Origin: Rhodococcus sp. SGAir0479
GTDB taxonomy: Bacteria > Actinomycetota > Actinomycetes > Mycobacteriales > Mycobacteriaceae
DNA: 64,000 nucleotides
Direction: 5' to 3'
Assembly (NCBI RefSeq): GCF_005484805.1
Contig: NZ_CP039432.1
Coordinates: 3,472,001 to 3,536,000 of the forward strand
Shown here piece by piece: positions 36,104 through 46,921 of this stretch. The notes under the pieces are model-generated. The model made no database searches and was not told the DNA's origin. It saw only the letters and a list, made by a program, of their open reading frames with translations. The translations under genes were made by a program, and so were the position numbers. Position 1 is the stretch's first letter. Each line of letters begins with the position of its first letter.

Positions 36104-36787
36104 TCACCCGAGGTCGGCCGCCAGCCCATCGAGGTGCGCCCGGCTGATCCGGGTGGCCGCGTCCGCGTCCCCGGCGGCGATCGCCTCCACCAGCGCGGCG
36201 TGTTCGTCGGCGTCCGGCGCGCCCTCGCGGCCGCGCAGCCCCAGCAGCCCGATCATTTCGACCATCGCGGCGGCCACGCGCGGAACGAGGGTCTCGAACA
36301 GTTCGGACAGCACCGGGTTGTGGGCGGCCGTGACGACCGCCCGGTGCACCGCGGTGTCCGCGTCGACGAACTCGCGATCCGACGCGTCCGCGGCCGCCGC
36401 CCGCACGTCGAGGGCGCGGCGCATCGCGGCGACGTCCGCGCCGGTCGCGCGCACCGCCGCCAGGCGCGCGGCCTCGATCTCGATCGCGGCCCGGACCTCG
36501 ACGATCGATGCGATGGCCTCGCGCTGGAGCACCGCCTCCCAGCCGTCGGCCACCGGTTCGGTGCGTTCGACGAACACGCCCGAGCCCTGGCGCGCGCGCA
36601 GCATCCCCTGACCGGCGAGCATCCGCAACGCCTCGCGGACCGTCGACCGGCCCACACCCAGTTCGGCCGCGAGGGTGGTCTCCCCCGGCAGCTTCGTCCC
36701 GACCGCCCACTCGCCCGCGGTGAGCCGACGGCGCAGCTCGTCGGCGGCCTGGTCGGCCAGCAGGTTCCGGCTGAGCGCGGCAGTCAC
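36104..36787 (-). CDS. GntR family regulator (FadR subfamily)
   Basis: 227 residues. N-terminal winged helix (LADQAADELRRRLTAGEWAVGTKLPGETTLAAELGVGRSTVREALRMLAGQGML, about 10-63), then a mainly helical FCD ligand domain (residues 90-220) with conserved Asp/His-type positions (DADTAVHRAV, SELFETLVPRV, DADEHAALVEAI). FCD members bind carboxylic acids or metal-bound ligands. It is divergent from leuA, and a GntR-consensus palindrome lies in the shared promoter region, over the -35 box for leuA. Regulation of leuA, itself or both is inferred. Confidence 0.85.
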   Translation of the reverse strand: MTAALSRNLLADQAADELRRRLTAGEWAVGTKLPGETTLAAELGVGRSTVREALRMLAGQGMLRARQGSGVFVERTEPVADGWEAVLQREAIASIVEVRAAIEIEAARLAAVRATGADVAAMRRALDVRAAAADASDREFVDADTAVHRAVVTAAHNPVLSELFETLVPRVAAAMVEMIGLLGLRGREGAPDADEHAALVEAIAAGDADAATRISRAHLDGLAADLG

Positions 36788-36801
36788 GTCATCTCCTCAG
36801 G

Positions 36802-36812
36802 TTGTCTGACAA
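36802..36812. promoter_or_regulatory. GntR-type operator over leuA -35
   Basis: TTGTCTGACAA is an 11-bp perfect palindrome with centre T at 36807 and matches the GntR/FadR consensus TNGTNNNACNA. It contains the putative -35 hexamer TTGTCT (36802-36807) for leuA, with TAGTTT at 36825-36830 17 nt later. A bound repressor would block RNA polymerase. Confidence 0.6.
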
Positions 36813-36824
36813 GTTGTCATCGCC

Positions 36825-36830
36825 TAGTTT
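36825..36830 (+). promoter_or_regulatory. Putative leuA -10 box
   Basis: TAGTTT with a 17-nt spacer to TTGTCT, and 7 nt before the ATG of the leader peptide at 36838. The transcript would begin on or next to the leader start codon. Confidence 0.5.
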
Positions 36831-36837
36831 AGACGTC

Positions 36838-36882
36838 ATGACGTTCCGCGGACTGCTTCTCGGTCGCCGCGGCGGGGTCTGA
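36838..36882 (+). CDS. leuA leader peptide
   Basis: A 14-codon frame reads [14 protein letters not shown] then TGA, with three consecutive Leu codons (CTG CTT CTC, 36853-36861). It has no Shine-Dalgarno and stands 7 nt after a -10-like box, so it should be translated from the transcript's 5' end. The stop codon (36880-36882) lies just before a stem-loop that precedes leuA. This arrangement is what a ribosome-mediated leucine attenuator needs. Leader peptides with runs of Leu before leuA have been described in actinobacteria. Confidence is inference from position and codon content. Confidence 0.7.
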   Translation: MTFRGLLLGRRGGV

Positions 36883-36922
36883 CCGGACCGGCACCCCGCC
36901 GCGGGGTTCCGCTGTGCCGGTC
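36867..36922 (+). promoter_or_regulatory. leuA attenuator: two mutually exclusive stems
   Basis: Terminator-like stem: 36886-36894 (GACCGGCAC) pairs with 36914-36922, with an inner helix CCCCGC/GCGGGG. Competing stem: 36867-36877 (within the leader codons and stop) pairs 11 bp with 36894-36904, using one arm of the first. Which form occurs would depend on where the ribosome stands on the leader. No T-run follows the stem; in actinobacteria such stems can act as terminators or block the ribosome site. Confidence 0.55.
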
Positions 36923-36953
36923 GACCGTTCGATCCGCACAGGAGTTCTTCGCC

Positions 36954-38651
36954 ATGAACTGGAATCGTCAGCGCCCGTCGTCCATGCCCAGCCACCGCTA
37001 CCGCCCGTACTTCGACCGAGTGCCGGTCGCCCCGACCGAACGCGCGTGGCCCGCCGCGCACACCACCGTCGCCCCCCTGTGGGTGCCCGTGGATCTGCGC
37101 GACGGCAACCAGGCCCTCGCCGAACCGATGGATCCCGCCCGGAAGCGGCGGTTCTTCGAACTGCTGATCGGCATGGGGTACAAGGAGATCGAGGTCGGAT
37201 ACCCGTCCGCCAGCCAGACCGACTTCGACTTCGTCCGCGACCTGGCCGAGCACGACCTCGTCCCCGACGACGTCACGATCGTCGTGTTCACCGCCGCCCG
37301 AACCGATCTCATCGAGCGCACGTTCGAGTCGGTACGGGGACTGCCGAACGTGGTGCTGCACATGTACACCGCGACGGCGCCCACGTGGCGCGACGTCGTT
37401 CTCGATCGGGACCGGGATGCGCTGCACGGCCTGATCCTCGACGCCGCCCAGGACGTCGCACGCGGCGGCGACGCCCAGCCGGGTGTGCGGTTCGAATTCT
37501 CCCCCGAAGTGTTCAACCTGACCGAGCCCGACTACGTGCTGCAGGTCTGCGACAGTCTCACCGCACTGTGGGACGCCTCGCCGGATCGCCCGGTGATCCA
37601 CAACCTGCCTGCGACCGTGGAGGTCTCGACTCCCAACGTGTACGCCGACCAGATCGAGTACATGCACCGCAACCTGGCGCGGCGCGAATCGGTGATCCTG
37701 TCGGTGCATCCCCACAACGATCGGGGCACGGGTGTGGCGTGCGCCGAACTGGCGGTGCTGGCCGGCGCGCAGCGCGTCGAGGGCTGTCTGTTCGGCAACG
37801 GCGAGCGGACCGGCAACGTGGACCTGGTGACCCTCGCCCTGAACCTGCACGCTCAGGGCGTGGATCCGATGATCGATTTCTCCGACATCGACGGGATCAA
37901 GCGAATCGTCGAGCACTGCAACCGGATCGACGTGCACGCCCGGCACCCGTACGGCGGCGACCTGGTGTACACCGCGTTCTCCGGGACCCATCAGGACGCG
38001 ATCAAGAAGGGTTTCGCCCATCACCACGCGGCGGCCGACGCGGCCGGTGTGGGTCCGGCGCAGGCGCCGTGGGACGTGCCGTATCTGCCGATCGACCCGG
38101 CCGACGTCGGGCGGGACTACGAGGCCGTCATTCGCGTGAACAGCCAGTCAGGCAAGGGCGGCATCGCGTACCTGCTGCACGAGGGATACGGCGTGGACCT
38201 GCCCCGGCCACTGCAGATCCAGTTCGCCGGACGCGTGCAGCGCGCCACCGACGCCAGCGGTGCCGAGATCACCGCGCAGCAGCTGTGGGAGCTGCTGTTC
38301 GCCGAGTACGGGTTCGGCGGCCGCCTCGGTCCGTGGTCCGTCGAGCACCGGGAGGGCGGCGACCACCTGCGGATCCAGGCCGAGTTCGACGGCACACCGA
38401 TCAGCGGTGCGGCGTTCGCGGGTGGCCCGGTGGAGGCACTCACCAAGATCCTGGCCGATCATGGCCGGCCCGTCGAAGTGTTGACGCTGGTGCAGCAGTC
38501 GGTGGGCCTGGGCAGCGCCGGACGGGCAGCGACGTTCGCACTGTGCCGCAGCGGGGGCGCCGAGCACTGGGGTGTGGGTTTCGACCAGTCCGTGACGGCA
38601 TCGGCCCTGCACGCCGTGCTCGCCGCCGCCACGCGGATCGCGGCCGAGTAG
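36954..38651 (+). CDS. leuA: 2-isopropylmalate synthase
   Basis: 565 residues with Shine-Dalgarno CAGGAG 9 nt before the ATG. It condenses acetyl-CoA with 2-oxoisovalerate in the first committed step of leucine synthesis and is feedback-inhibited by leucine. The HMGL-like TIM barrel shows [30 protein letters not shown], and the metal-binding [43 protein letters not shown] (His-x-His). The LeuA regulatory domain begins at about residue 430. The N-terminal extension ([20 protein letters not shown]) is typical of actinobacterial LeuA. A Mtb-type 19-residue repeat insert is absent. Confidence 0.95.
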   Translation: MNWNRQRPSSMPSHRYRPYFDRVPVAPTERAWPAAHTTVAPLWVPVDLRDGNQALAEPMDPARKRRFFELLIGMGYKEIEVGYPSASQTDFDFVRDLAEHDLVPDDVTIVVFTAARTDLIERTFESVRGLPNVVLHMYTATAPTWRDVVLDRDRDALHGLILDAAQDVARGGDAQPGVRFEFSPEVFNLTEPDYVLQVCDSLTALWDASPDRPVIHNLPATVEVSTPNVYADQIEYMHRNLARRESVILSVHPHNDRGTGVACAELAVLAGAQRVEGCLFGNGERTGNVDLVTLALNLHAQGVDPMIDFSDIDGIKRIVEHCNRIDVHARHPYGGDLVYTAFSGTHQDAIKKGFAHHHAAADAAGVGPAQAPWDVPYLPIDPADVGRDYEAVIRVNSQSGKGGIAYLLHEGYGVDLPRPLQIQFAGRVQRATDASGAEITAQQLWELLFAEYGFGGRLGPWSVEHREGGDHLRIQAEFDGTPISGAAFAGGPVEALTKILADHGRPVEVLTLVQQSVGLGSAGRAATFALCRSGGAEHWGVGFDQSVTASALHAVLAAATRIAAE

Positions 38652-38658
38652 GGACCCG

Positions 38659-38721
38659 CGCCGACCGAAACGCGCTCCGTCGAGCTGCGTTTCGGTCGGC
38701 GTGGGTGCGTTTCGGTCGGCG
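38659..38721. terminator. leuA 3' stem-loop with an extra arm copy
   Basis: Arms 38659-38673 and 38687-38701 are a perfect 15-bp inverted repeat (CGCCGACCGAAACGC). The right arm is repeated at 38707-38721 with 5 nt between. The left arm can thus pair with either copy, giving two alternative hairpins. It lies 8 nt after the leuA stop and just beyond the end of the secreted-protein gene on the other strand. Confidence 0.6.
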
Positions 38722-38729
38722 GTGCCGAA

Positions 38730-39335
38730 TCAGCTCATGTTGGCGGACAGCATGCTGCTGCCGGCGCCGCTCTTCAGCAGGTCGGCGATGACGGCGCTGC
38801 CGCCCTCCATGCCGATCGTGGCGCTGCCCAGGTTCAGCGCCTGCCCGAGGCTGCCGAAGCCGCCCGGGAAGAAGACGACCTGGTAGTTGTAGGACACGAC
38901 CTTGTCACCTCCGAAGCACGCGCCGACCACGGCGTATGCGCCGGGAGTGAGCGGCTTGACCAGACCGGTGTTGATTTCACCGTCCGCGGCGCCGGTGGTG
39001 CTTTCCACCGTCGATCCAGCCTCCGTCGTCGCGTTTCCGAGGTAGTAGACCTTGTCGACGAGATCGCCGAGACCCGGCCACTGGTCGATCGGCGTCGCCG
39101 CGAGAGGCAGCGCGTCTTCCGCCCCGAGGATGATCGGCATACAGAAGACGTCCGAGCCGGCCGTCTGCGTGACCGTCATGTCGATGGCATCACCGTTGAC
39201 GTGGGCCGAAATCTTCGGGGCGGGCACCGGGGCAGTGGCCTCGGCGGACGCGATGCCCGGGAGAGCGAGGGTGACTGCACCGGCCGCGGCCGCAGCGGCT
39301 CCCGCCCAGCGTGCGATGGTCGACTTCTTGGACAA
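38730..39335 (-). CDS. Secreted two-cysteine protein of unknown function
   Basis: 201 residues. A signal peptide (KKSTIARWAGAAAAAAGAVTLALPGIASAEA) with cleavage near residue 31. The mature chain has exactly two cysteines, Cys65 (SDVFCMPIIL) and Cys140 (GAYAVVGACFGGDKVV). The region after Cys140 is beta-rich with Gly/Phe repeats. The arrangement matches the secreted protein at 17774-18385 (Cys71 and Cys140), although overall identity looks low. I do not recognise the family. A single disulfide and export by Sec are likely. It lies between leuA and yceI on the other strand. Confidence 0.7.
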   Translation of the reverse strand: MSKKSTIARWAGAAAAAAGAVTLALPGIASAEATAPVPAPKISAHVNGDAIDMTVTQTAGSDVFCMPIILGAEDALPLAATPIDQWPGLGDLVDKVYYLGNATTEAGSTVESTTGAADGEINTGLVKPLTPGAYAVVGACFGGDKVVSYNYQVVFFPGGFGSLGQALNLGSATIGMEGGSAVIADLLKSGAGSSMLSANMS

Positions 39336-39632
39336 CTGCTTCTCCTTGCTTCAACGGTAACCACTGGTCAACACGGTCCGACGCGGCCCAGATCACGGGC
39401 GGCAGAACCAGATTCGAGACGTCCCACCAAATGTTCGGTGGGGTGGAGCGGAAAGGCAGGGTGAAGGTACCACGGGAACTTACTTAAAAGTAGTAAAAAT
39501 CCGACCGCCGAGAATGCGGCGGGGCTCGCCGCTGCGCAGTGACGCACGACACAGCCGGTTGCGGAATGGCGGCGGTGGTGCCACCGTTGTAACCACAGTC
39601 TTTGAAGTTTCAACTACTTATCGGGAGCGCAC
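39336..39632. promoter_or_regulatory. Divergent intergenic region with MarR-like operator
   Basis: 297 nt without a gene between the secreted protein (minus) and YceI (plus). An AT-rich patch (about 39479-39499) contains ACTT-ACTTAAAAGTAGT with an imperfect inverted repeat. At 39602-39613, TTGAAGTTTCAA is a perfect 5-2-5 inverted repeat just before the YceI Shine-Dalgarno; operators like TTGAA-N2-TTCAA are typical of MarR-family control of yceI-type genes. No MarR gene is nearby. Confidence 0.5.
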
Positions 39633-40190
39633 ATGACCACCGCCGCCACCACCACCCTTCCGAACCTGACCCCCGGAACCTGGGCCATCGACCCCACCCA
39701 CTCGACCGTCGGCTTCGTCGTCCGGCACCTCGTCGTGAGCAAGGTCCGGGGCACCTTCAACGATTTCACCGGTGCGATCACCGTCGCCGAGGACGGGACC
39801 CCGTCCGTGCAGGCCGAGATCCAGGTGGCCTCCATCGACACCAACAACGAGCAGCGTGACGGCCACATCAAGTCCGCCGACTTCTTCGACGTCGAGCAGT
39901 TCCCCACCGCCACGTTCGTCTCCACCGCTGTCCGCCCGGCCGGCTCCAACTTCGTCGTCGAGGGCGACTTCACGCTCCACGGCGTGACCAAGCCGGTGGA
40001 GCTGGCGCTCGAGTTCCTCGGCGTCAACCCGGGCATGGGCAACGGCCCGGTCGCCGGCTTCGAGGCCACCACCACCATCAACCGCAAGGACTTCGGCATC
40101 AGCATCGAGATGCCGCTCGAAGGCGGCGGCGCCGTCGTCGGCGACAAGATCACGCTCAACCTCGAGATCGAGGCCGGCCTGCAGGCCTGA
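39633..40190 (+). CDS. YceI family lipid-binding protein
   Basis: 185 residues, with a GGGAG Shine-Dalgarno. YceI proteins form a lipocalin-like beta barrel that binds polyisoprenoids or similar lipids. The family pattern is visible: TPGTWAIDPTHSTVGFVVRHLVVSKVRGTFNDFTGAI (about 12-50), then AEIQVASIDTNNEQRDGHIKSADFFDVEQFPTATFVST and FEATTTINRKDFGISIEMPLEGGGAVVGDKITLNLEIEA. There is no signal peptide, so it is cytoplasmic. Actinobacterial YceI genes are often induced by aromatic or oxidative stress through a MarR repressor. A 14-bp hairpin follows 14 nt later. Confidence 0.9.
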   Translation: MTTAATTTLPNLTPGTWAIDPTHSTVGFVVRHLVVSKVRGTFNDFTGAITVAEDGTPSVQAEIQVASIDTNNEQRDGHIKSADFFDVEQFPTATFVSTAVRPAGSNFVVEGDFTLHGVTKPVELALEFLGVNPGMGNGPVAGFEATTTINRKDFGISIEMPLEGGGAVVGDKITLNLEIEAGLQA

Positions 40191-40203
40191 TCCTCCCCTG
40201 ACC

Positions 40204-40246
40204 ACGCACCCGCTGCGGCTCCCTCCCCCGATCGCAGCGGGTGCGT
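40204..40246. terminator. Hairpin terminator between YceI and SGNH hydrolase
   Basis: A 14-bp perfect stem (40204-40217 with 40233-40246, core ACGCACCCGCTGCG) with a 15-nt loop and two Ts after it. It stands between convergent genes and can serve both. Confidence 0.7.
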
Positions 40247-40262
40247 TTCCACGTCTGCCCGG

Positions 40263-41180
40263 CTACGACCCCGACCCGGTCGAGCCGGCGGAACCCTGCC
40301 CGGCATCTTCCAACACGGGCAGGAAGGTGTCGGCGATGACCTGGTGGCCAATCGGGTTCGCGTGGATGTCCCGGTACTGCGTGCACATCCACGTCCACGC
40401 GCAGACCCGCGCCACGTTCGTCGGCACCGAGCCGAGTCCGGGAACGTCGACCGGGGTGAAGTCGTTGTTGGAGAACGCCGTCAACACGTCCGCCGTCTGC
40501 CATCCCGCCGACGAATTGGCCGTCGTGATGGTGGTGCTGAAAAGGTTGTTCAACGCGGCTGTCGCCGACGCCACCACACGGGAGACCCCGCCCTGGAGCC
40601 AACCCGCCAATGCCGGGTCGTAGTAGTTCATCCCGACGTATCGCGGCTCGTCGCCGCCGGCCGTCCGCAGCCGGCTGTTGATCGCGGCGAGGTTCCGCCC
40701 CACGGTGGCGAGCGATTGCCCGATGCAACCCACGTCCGGCACCCCGGACGACCCGAGCGAACCGGATCCGCCCGACAGGCAGTGGTACACGTCGTTCGCA
40801 CCGATGCTCTCGGTCACGTACGCGACCCTGCCCGGGTGCGCCTCGAGGAACTTCGCGGCGGCGTCCAGCTGCGACGTCGCACCCGGATAGGTGCATTTGC
40901 CACCGTCGAGCATCGACACCGTCGTCTCACCGTCGCATCCGAGGTTGACGAGTTCCAGAGTCGGATCCGACGCCTTCAGCGTGCTGTAGATGTCGTCGAC
41001 GTAGGAGACCGGCTCGTCCTGTCCGGTGTTCGGCTGGTATCCGGCCGCCAGCGAATCGCCCAGGGCCAGATAGTAGGTGGCTCCTCCGCCGGGATCCGCC
41101 GTCGAGACGCCCGGCAGTCCCACGCCACCGATCGCTACCGCCGCGGCGACCACCACGGATCGCAGAAACTTCGCACGCAT
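40263..41180 (-). CDS. Secreted SGNH/GDSL-type esterase
   Basis: 305 residues from the ATG at 41180 (GAGGGGG upstream). A Sec signal peptide spans about 1-29 (VVVAAAVAIGGVGLPGVSTA). Blocks: YYLALGDSLAAGYQP (Ser nucleophile, GDS), NLGCDGETTVSM (Gly), YVTESIGANDVYHC (GAND) and DIHANPIGHQVIADTF (Asp-x-x-His relation). Many Cys are present (about six), probably in disulfides, as for actinomycete secreted lipases such as SCO-type esterases. It hydrolyses lipid or aryl esters outside the cell. It is convergent with yceI. Confidence 0.88.
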   Translation of the reverse strand: MRAKFLRSVVVAAAVAIGGVGLPGVSTADPGGGATYYLALGDSLAAGYQPNTGQDEPVSYVDDIYSTLKASDPTLELVNLGCDGETTVSMLDGGKCTYPGATSQLDAAAKFLEAHPGRVAYVTESIGANDVYHCLSGGSGSLGSSGVPDVGCIGQSLATVGRNLAAINSRLRTAGGDEPRYVGMNYYDPALAGWLQGGVSRVVASATAALNNLFSTTITTANSSAGWQTADVLTAFSNNDFTPVDVPGLGSVPTNVARVCAWTWMCTQYRDIHANPIGHQVIADTFLPVLEDAGQGSAGSTGSGS

Positions 41181-41409
41181 GTCGACCCCCTCAACGCGAA
41201 CCGATCGGGTGGGGGGACCCGAACTGTTCTGTGGCATGGGATATTTCCCACGACGTCGACCTTCCTCGCGGTCGGCACAGAAAACCGTAACAGGGCAAAA
41301 GGACGGCGTCCGGCCGAGTCCGGAAAGAGAGGAACGCCCGAACGGGCGGCGCGACTCCCGAGGTGGGAGCGACGCGGCCCGGGCCGGGTTGGGACCACCA
41401 CGGCGGCCT

Positions 41410-41434
41410 GATACGGTACGAAACGTGTCGTATC
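41410..41434. promoter_or_regulatory. TetR operator over its own leaderless start
   Basis: An 11-bp arm (GATACGGTACG, 41410-41420) and a near-matching arm at 41424-41434 flank AAA. The repeat covers TACGGT (41412-41417), which is the -10 box of the TetR gene, and its GTG start at 41425. Autorepression is likely. Confidence 0.55.
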
Positions 41435-42084
41435 GAAATAGTAGTGCCGACGACGCCGCGGCGGAGGTGCGCCCCGGTCGCCCGCGGGACAGTGTGCGCG
41501 AGGGCGAGATTCTCGCCTGCGTGCTCGAGCTCCTCGCCGAGGTGGGCTACGACGCAGTGACGTTCGAGGCCGTCGCCCGGCGTGCGCGGTCGTCGAAGGC
41601 CACGCTGTACCGGCGCTGGGGCACCAAGCAGGAGATGGTGGTCGCGGCGGTCAAGGCGGGCCCCGCCTCCGCCGGTCCCGGAGCCGTGATCGACACCGGC
41701 ACGCTGCGCGGGGACCTGTTGGCGTTGTGCGGACGGCTCGCCGAGACGATGCGCTCGTCCGACGGATCGATGAGCCTGATGCTGCTGCAGGCCGGCCTCG
41801 AGGACCCCGAGCTGTGCAGCCATATCGAGGAGGCGACCGGCCCGACGGGCGCGAAACTTCCGGCCCCGGTGCTCGCCGCGGCCGTCGCTCGGGGCGAATT
41901 ACCGCACGGCGCACGGTCTTTCCCGTACGAGGAGATCACCGGATCGGTATTGCTCCTGCGCCGGCTGAACGGGCTCCCGACCGACCCCGAGTACCTCGCC
42001 CACCTGGTCGATCACATCCTCGTCCCCGCGCTCCGGGCGAGCGCGGCCGGCGACGAGCCGCCGACGCGCGCCATCTTCTCGTGA
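41425..42084 (+). CDS. TetR/AcrR family regulator
   Basis: 219 residues from the GTG at 41425 (7 nt after TACGGT, no Shine-Dalgarno). N-terminal helix-turn-helix: GEILACVLELLAEVGYDAVTFEAVARRARSSKATLYRRWGTKQEMVVAAV (about 30-79). A long ligand domain ends in PLVPALRAS-like sequence and a stop at 42084. It probably controls the frameshifted alpha/beta hydrolase that starts 49 nt later, and itself, through the inverted repeat over its start. Confidence 0.88.
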   Translation: MSYRNSSADDAAAEVRPGRPRDSVREGEILACVLELLAEVGYDAVTFEAVARRARSSKATLYRRWGTKQEMVVAAVKAGPASAGPGAVIDTGTLRGDLLALCGRLAETMRSSDGSMSLMLLQAGLEDPELCSHIEEATGPTGAKLPAPVLAAAVARGELPHGARSFPYEEITGSVLLLRRLNGLPTDPEYLAHLVDHILVPALRASAAGDEPPTRAIFS

Positions 42085-42133
42085 CCCGGCGGACGTCCTC
42101 TCCCCTCCCACCTCTCCCCGAAAGGGTGCGCGC

Positions 42134-44991
<2,858 letters not shown>

Positions 44992-45034
44992 TCCATCGCT
45001 CCACCACCGCTCCGCCGTCGCACCCATATACATC

Positions 45035-45050
45035 GATATATCTAGATATA
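45035..45050. promoter_or_regulatory. AT-rich palindromic operator before MFS gene
   Basis: ATATATCTAGATATAT is a 16-bp perfect palindrome, starkly AT-rich against the surroundings. A half copy (GATCTAGATA) follows at about 45054-45063. Such 12-2-12-type AT palindromes are typical ArsR operators. It lies between the arsR stop (44991) and the MFS start (45105), so ArsR control of the transporter is likely. Confidence 0.65.
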
Positions 45051-45104
45051 TAAGGATCTAGATACCAAGTTCCAAGTGCCCGAGCGGCACGATCGGAGGA
45101 ATTC

Positions 45105-46277
45105 GTGAACTCGAAATTGTCGATACCCGTCCTGGCGCTGGGCGTGTTCGGGATCATCACGACCGAGATGGGGGTGATCGGGGTCCTGCCCCAGATCTCC
45201 GAGAAGTTCGGCGTCGGCCCGTCCACCGCGGGCTGGCTGGTCGGCGTCTTCGCGCTCGTCGTCGCTGTGACCGGGCCGTTCACCACGCTCTTCACGTCGG
45301 GTATCGACAGGAAAACCGTTCTGCTGGTAGCGATTGCGGTGTTCGCGGTGTCCAATCTGGTCTACGCCACGACGTCGAGTTTCGCGGTGCTGTTCGCCTT
45401 CCGGATCATCCCCGCCGTCGTGCACCCCGTCTTCTTCGCGGTGGCGCTCGCGACCGCCGTCCGCCTGGTGCCGCCGGAGGCCGCCACCGCGGCCACGACG
45501 AAGGTGTTCGCCGGTGTCACAATCGGATTCGCCTTCGGGGTGCCCTTGACCTCGTATCTGGCCGAGAACCTCTCCGTCTCGACGGCGTTCGCCTTCGGCG
45601 CCCTGGTCAACCTGGTCGCCTTCGCCGGCATCCTGACACTGCTCCCCTCGTCGCCGGTGACGCAACGGATGTCGTACGGCGCGCAGGTCCGGATCCTCTG
45701 CCGGCCCCGGGTGTGGCTGACGATCCTGTCGGTGACGGCGCTCTTCGCCGCCATGTTCTCCGGGTACGGCTATGTCGCCGAGTACCTCGGAGACGTGACG
45801 GGAATGAGCGGATCGTGGGTCAGTGCCATGCTCCTGTCCTTCGGCATCGTGATGATCGCCGGAAACTTTCTCTTCGGCGCCCTGCTGGGGCGGAGCGTGG
45901 TGCGAACGGTCGTCGCGTTCCCGCTGCTCTACCTCCTGGTGTACGCGATGGTCTACGTCGCCGGACCGTACTTCGTTCCGATGGTCGTCGCCGTGTCGAT
46001 CTGGGGCGTGGTGCACTCGGGCGGACTCGTCGTCTCGCAGAGTTGGATGGGCAGAGAGGCGGCCGACGCACCGGAATTCGGCAACAGCTTGTTCATCTCG
46101 TTCTCGAACCTGGGCATCACGATCGGGACCGTCGTCGGCGGCTGGTCCCTCGACCACCTGGGAACACACCGAACAGTCTGGGTGGGTGCACTCTTCGCCG
46201 TCCTCGCGCTGCTGGCGATCACCGCGCGCCTGTCGCTGGAGCGAACCACCGGTGCCGTCGGGGCGGCTCGGTCGTAG
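45105..46277 (+). CDS. MFS transporter (DHA1-type, drug/sugar efflux-like)
   Basis: 390 residues and twelve helices. Shine-Dalgarno GGAGG 7 nt upstream. The loop between helices 2 and 3 (TSGIDRKTVLLVAIAVFAVSNL) is the DHA1 motif A variant GxxxDRxGR; SFAVLFAFRIIPAVVHPVFFAVALATAVRLVPPEA is motif B-like. Resembles the arabinose-efflux/chloramphenicol exporter group (AraJ, CmlR-like). The ArsR regulator and AT-rich palindrome upstream imply ligand-dependent expression. Substrate not known; a toxic small molecule is the best guess. The physical closeness to rox makes a drug-related role conceivable but not shown. Confidence 0.85.
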   Translation: MNSKLSIPVLALGVFGIITTEMGVIGVLPQISEKFGVGPSTAGWLVGVFALVVAVTGPFTTLFTSGIDRKTVLLVAIAVFAVSNLVYATTSSFAVLFAFRIIPAVVHPVFFAVALATAVRLVPPEAATAATTKVFAGVTIGFAFGVPLTSYLAENLSVSTAFAFGALVNLVAFAGILTLLPSSPVTQRMSYGAQVRILCRPRVWLTILSVTALFAAMFSGYGYVAEYLGDVTGMSGSWVSAMLLSFGIVMIAGNFLFGALLGRSVVRTVVAFPLLYLLVYAMVYVAGPYFVPMVVAVSIWGVVHSGGLVVSQSWMGREAADAPEFGNSLFISFSNLGITIGTVVGGWSLDHLGTHRTVWVGALFAVLALLAITARLSLERTTGAVGAARS

Positions 46278-46382
46278 CCCGTCCCCCGGGTCGGGTGATG
46301 AGTTTCGTGCGCGGCCCCGGTCTGTACGGGCAACGGCTCCACCCACCCGGGCGTGGAGCGACCACCGAATCGGAGCCCCGTG

Positions 46383-46814
46383 ATGACTGCTGCCTTCCCG
46401 CACACCCGCACCGCCGCGCCCGTCGACCCCGTCTCGTCCCGGGCGCGCGTCGCCGGGCTCGTCGTCACCGTGCTGGTGACGGCATTCCTCCTCTTCGACG
46501 CCGGGATCCACCTGGCGAACATCCAGCCGGTCCGCGACTCGATGACCGAGTACGGCTTCCCCGAGTACGCGCCCTACGTCATGGGCGTGGTGATGCTGGT
46601 GTGCCTGGCGCTGTACCTGGTGCCGGTCACCTCGATCCTCGGCGCGGTGCTGCTCACGGGATATCTGGGCGGCGCCGTCGCGTGCAACATCCTCACCGAG
46701 CAGCCGCTGCTGTCGACGATCCTGTCCCCCGTGTACGTCGGCATCTTCGTGTGGGGCGGGCTGTACCTGCGGGACGCCCGCGTCCGCGCGATCATGCCGC
46801 TCGTGCGGCGCTGA
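46383..46814 (+). CDS. DoxX-like small membrane protein
   Basis: 143 residues from the ATG at 46383. Four hydrophobic helices are visible: VAGLVVTVLVTAFLLFDAGIHL; APYVMGVVMLVCLALYLVP; ILGAVLLTGYLGGAVACNIL; PVYVGIFVWGGLYLRD. Size, helix number and the YGFPEY region (DSMTEYGFPEYAPYVMG) fit the DoxX-like family, whose members often associate with oxidative stress or electron transfer. The function here is unknown. It follows the MFS gene by 105 nt without an obvious shared signal. Confidence 0.75.
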   Translation: MTAAFPHTRTAAPVDPVSSRARVAGLVVTVLVTAFLLFDAGIHLANIQPVRDSMTEYGFPEYAPYVMGVVMLVCLALYLVPVTSILGAVLLTGYLGGAVACNILTEQPLLSTILSPVYVGIFVWGGLYLRDARVRAIMPLVRR

Positions 46815-46921
46815 CCGAAGCCTCGAACGCCCCGCGCCGCCCCTGTCCGGGCCGGCGCGGGGCGTCGTCGCGTACCGGGTCGCGGCCGGGTCCCCGCGGG
46901 CCTCGGCCTACGCTGGTCGGC

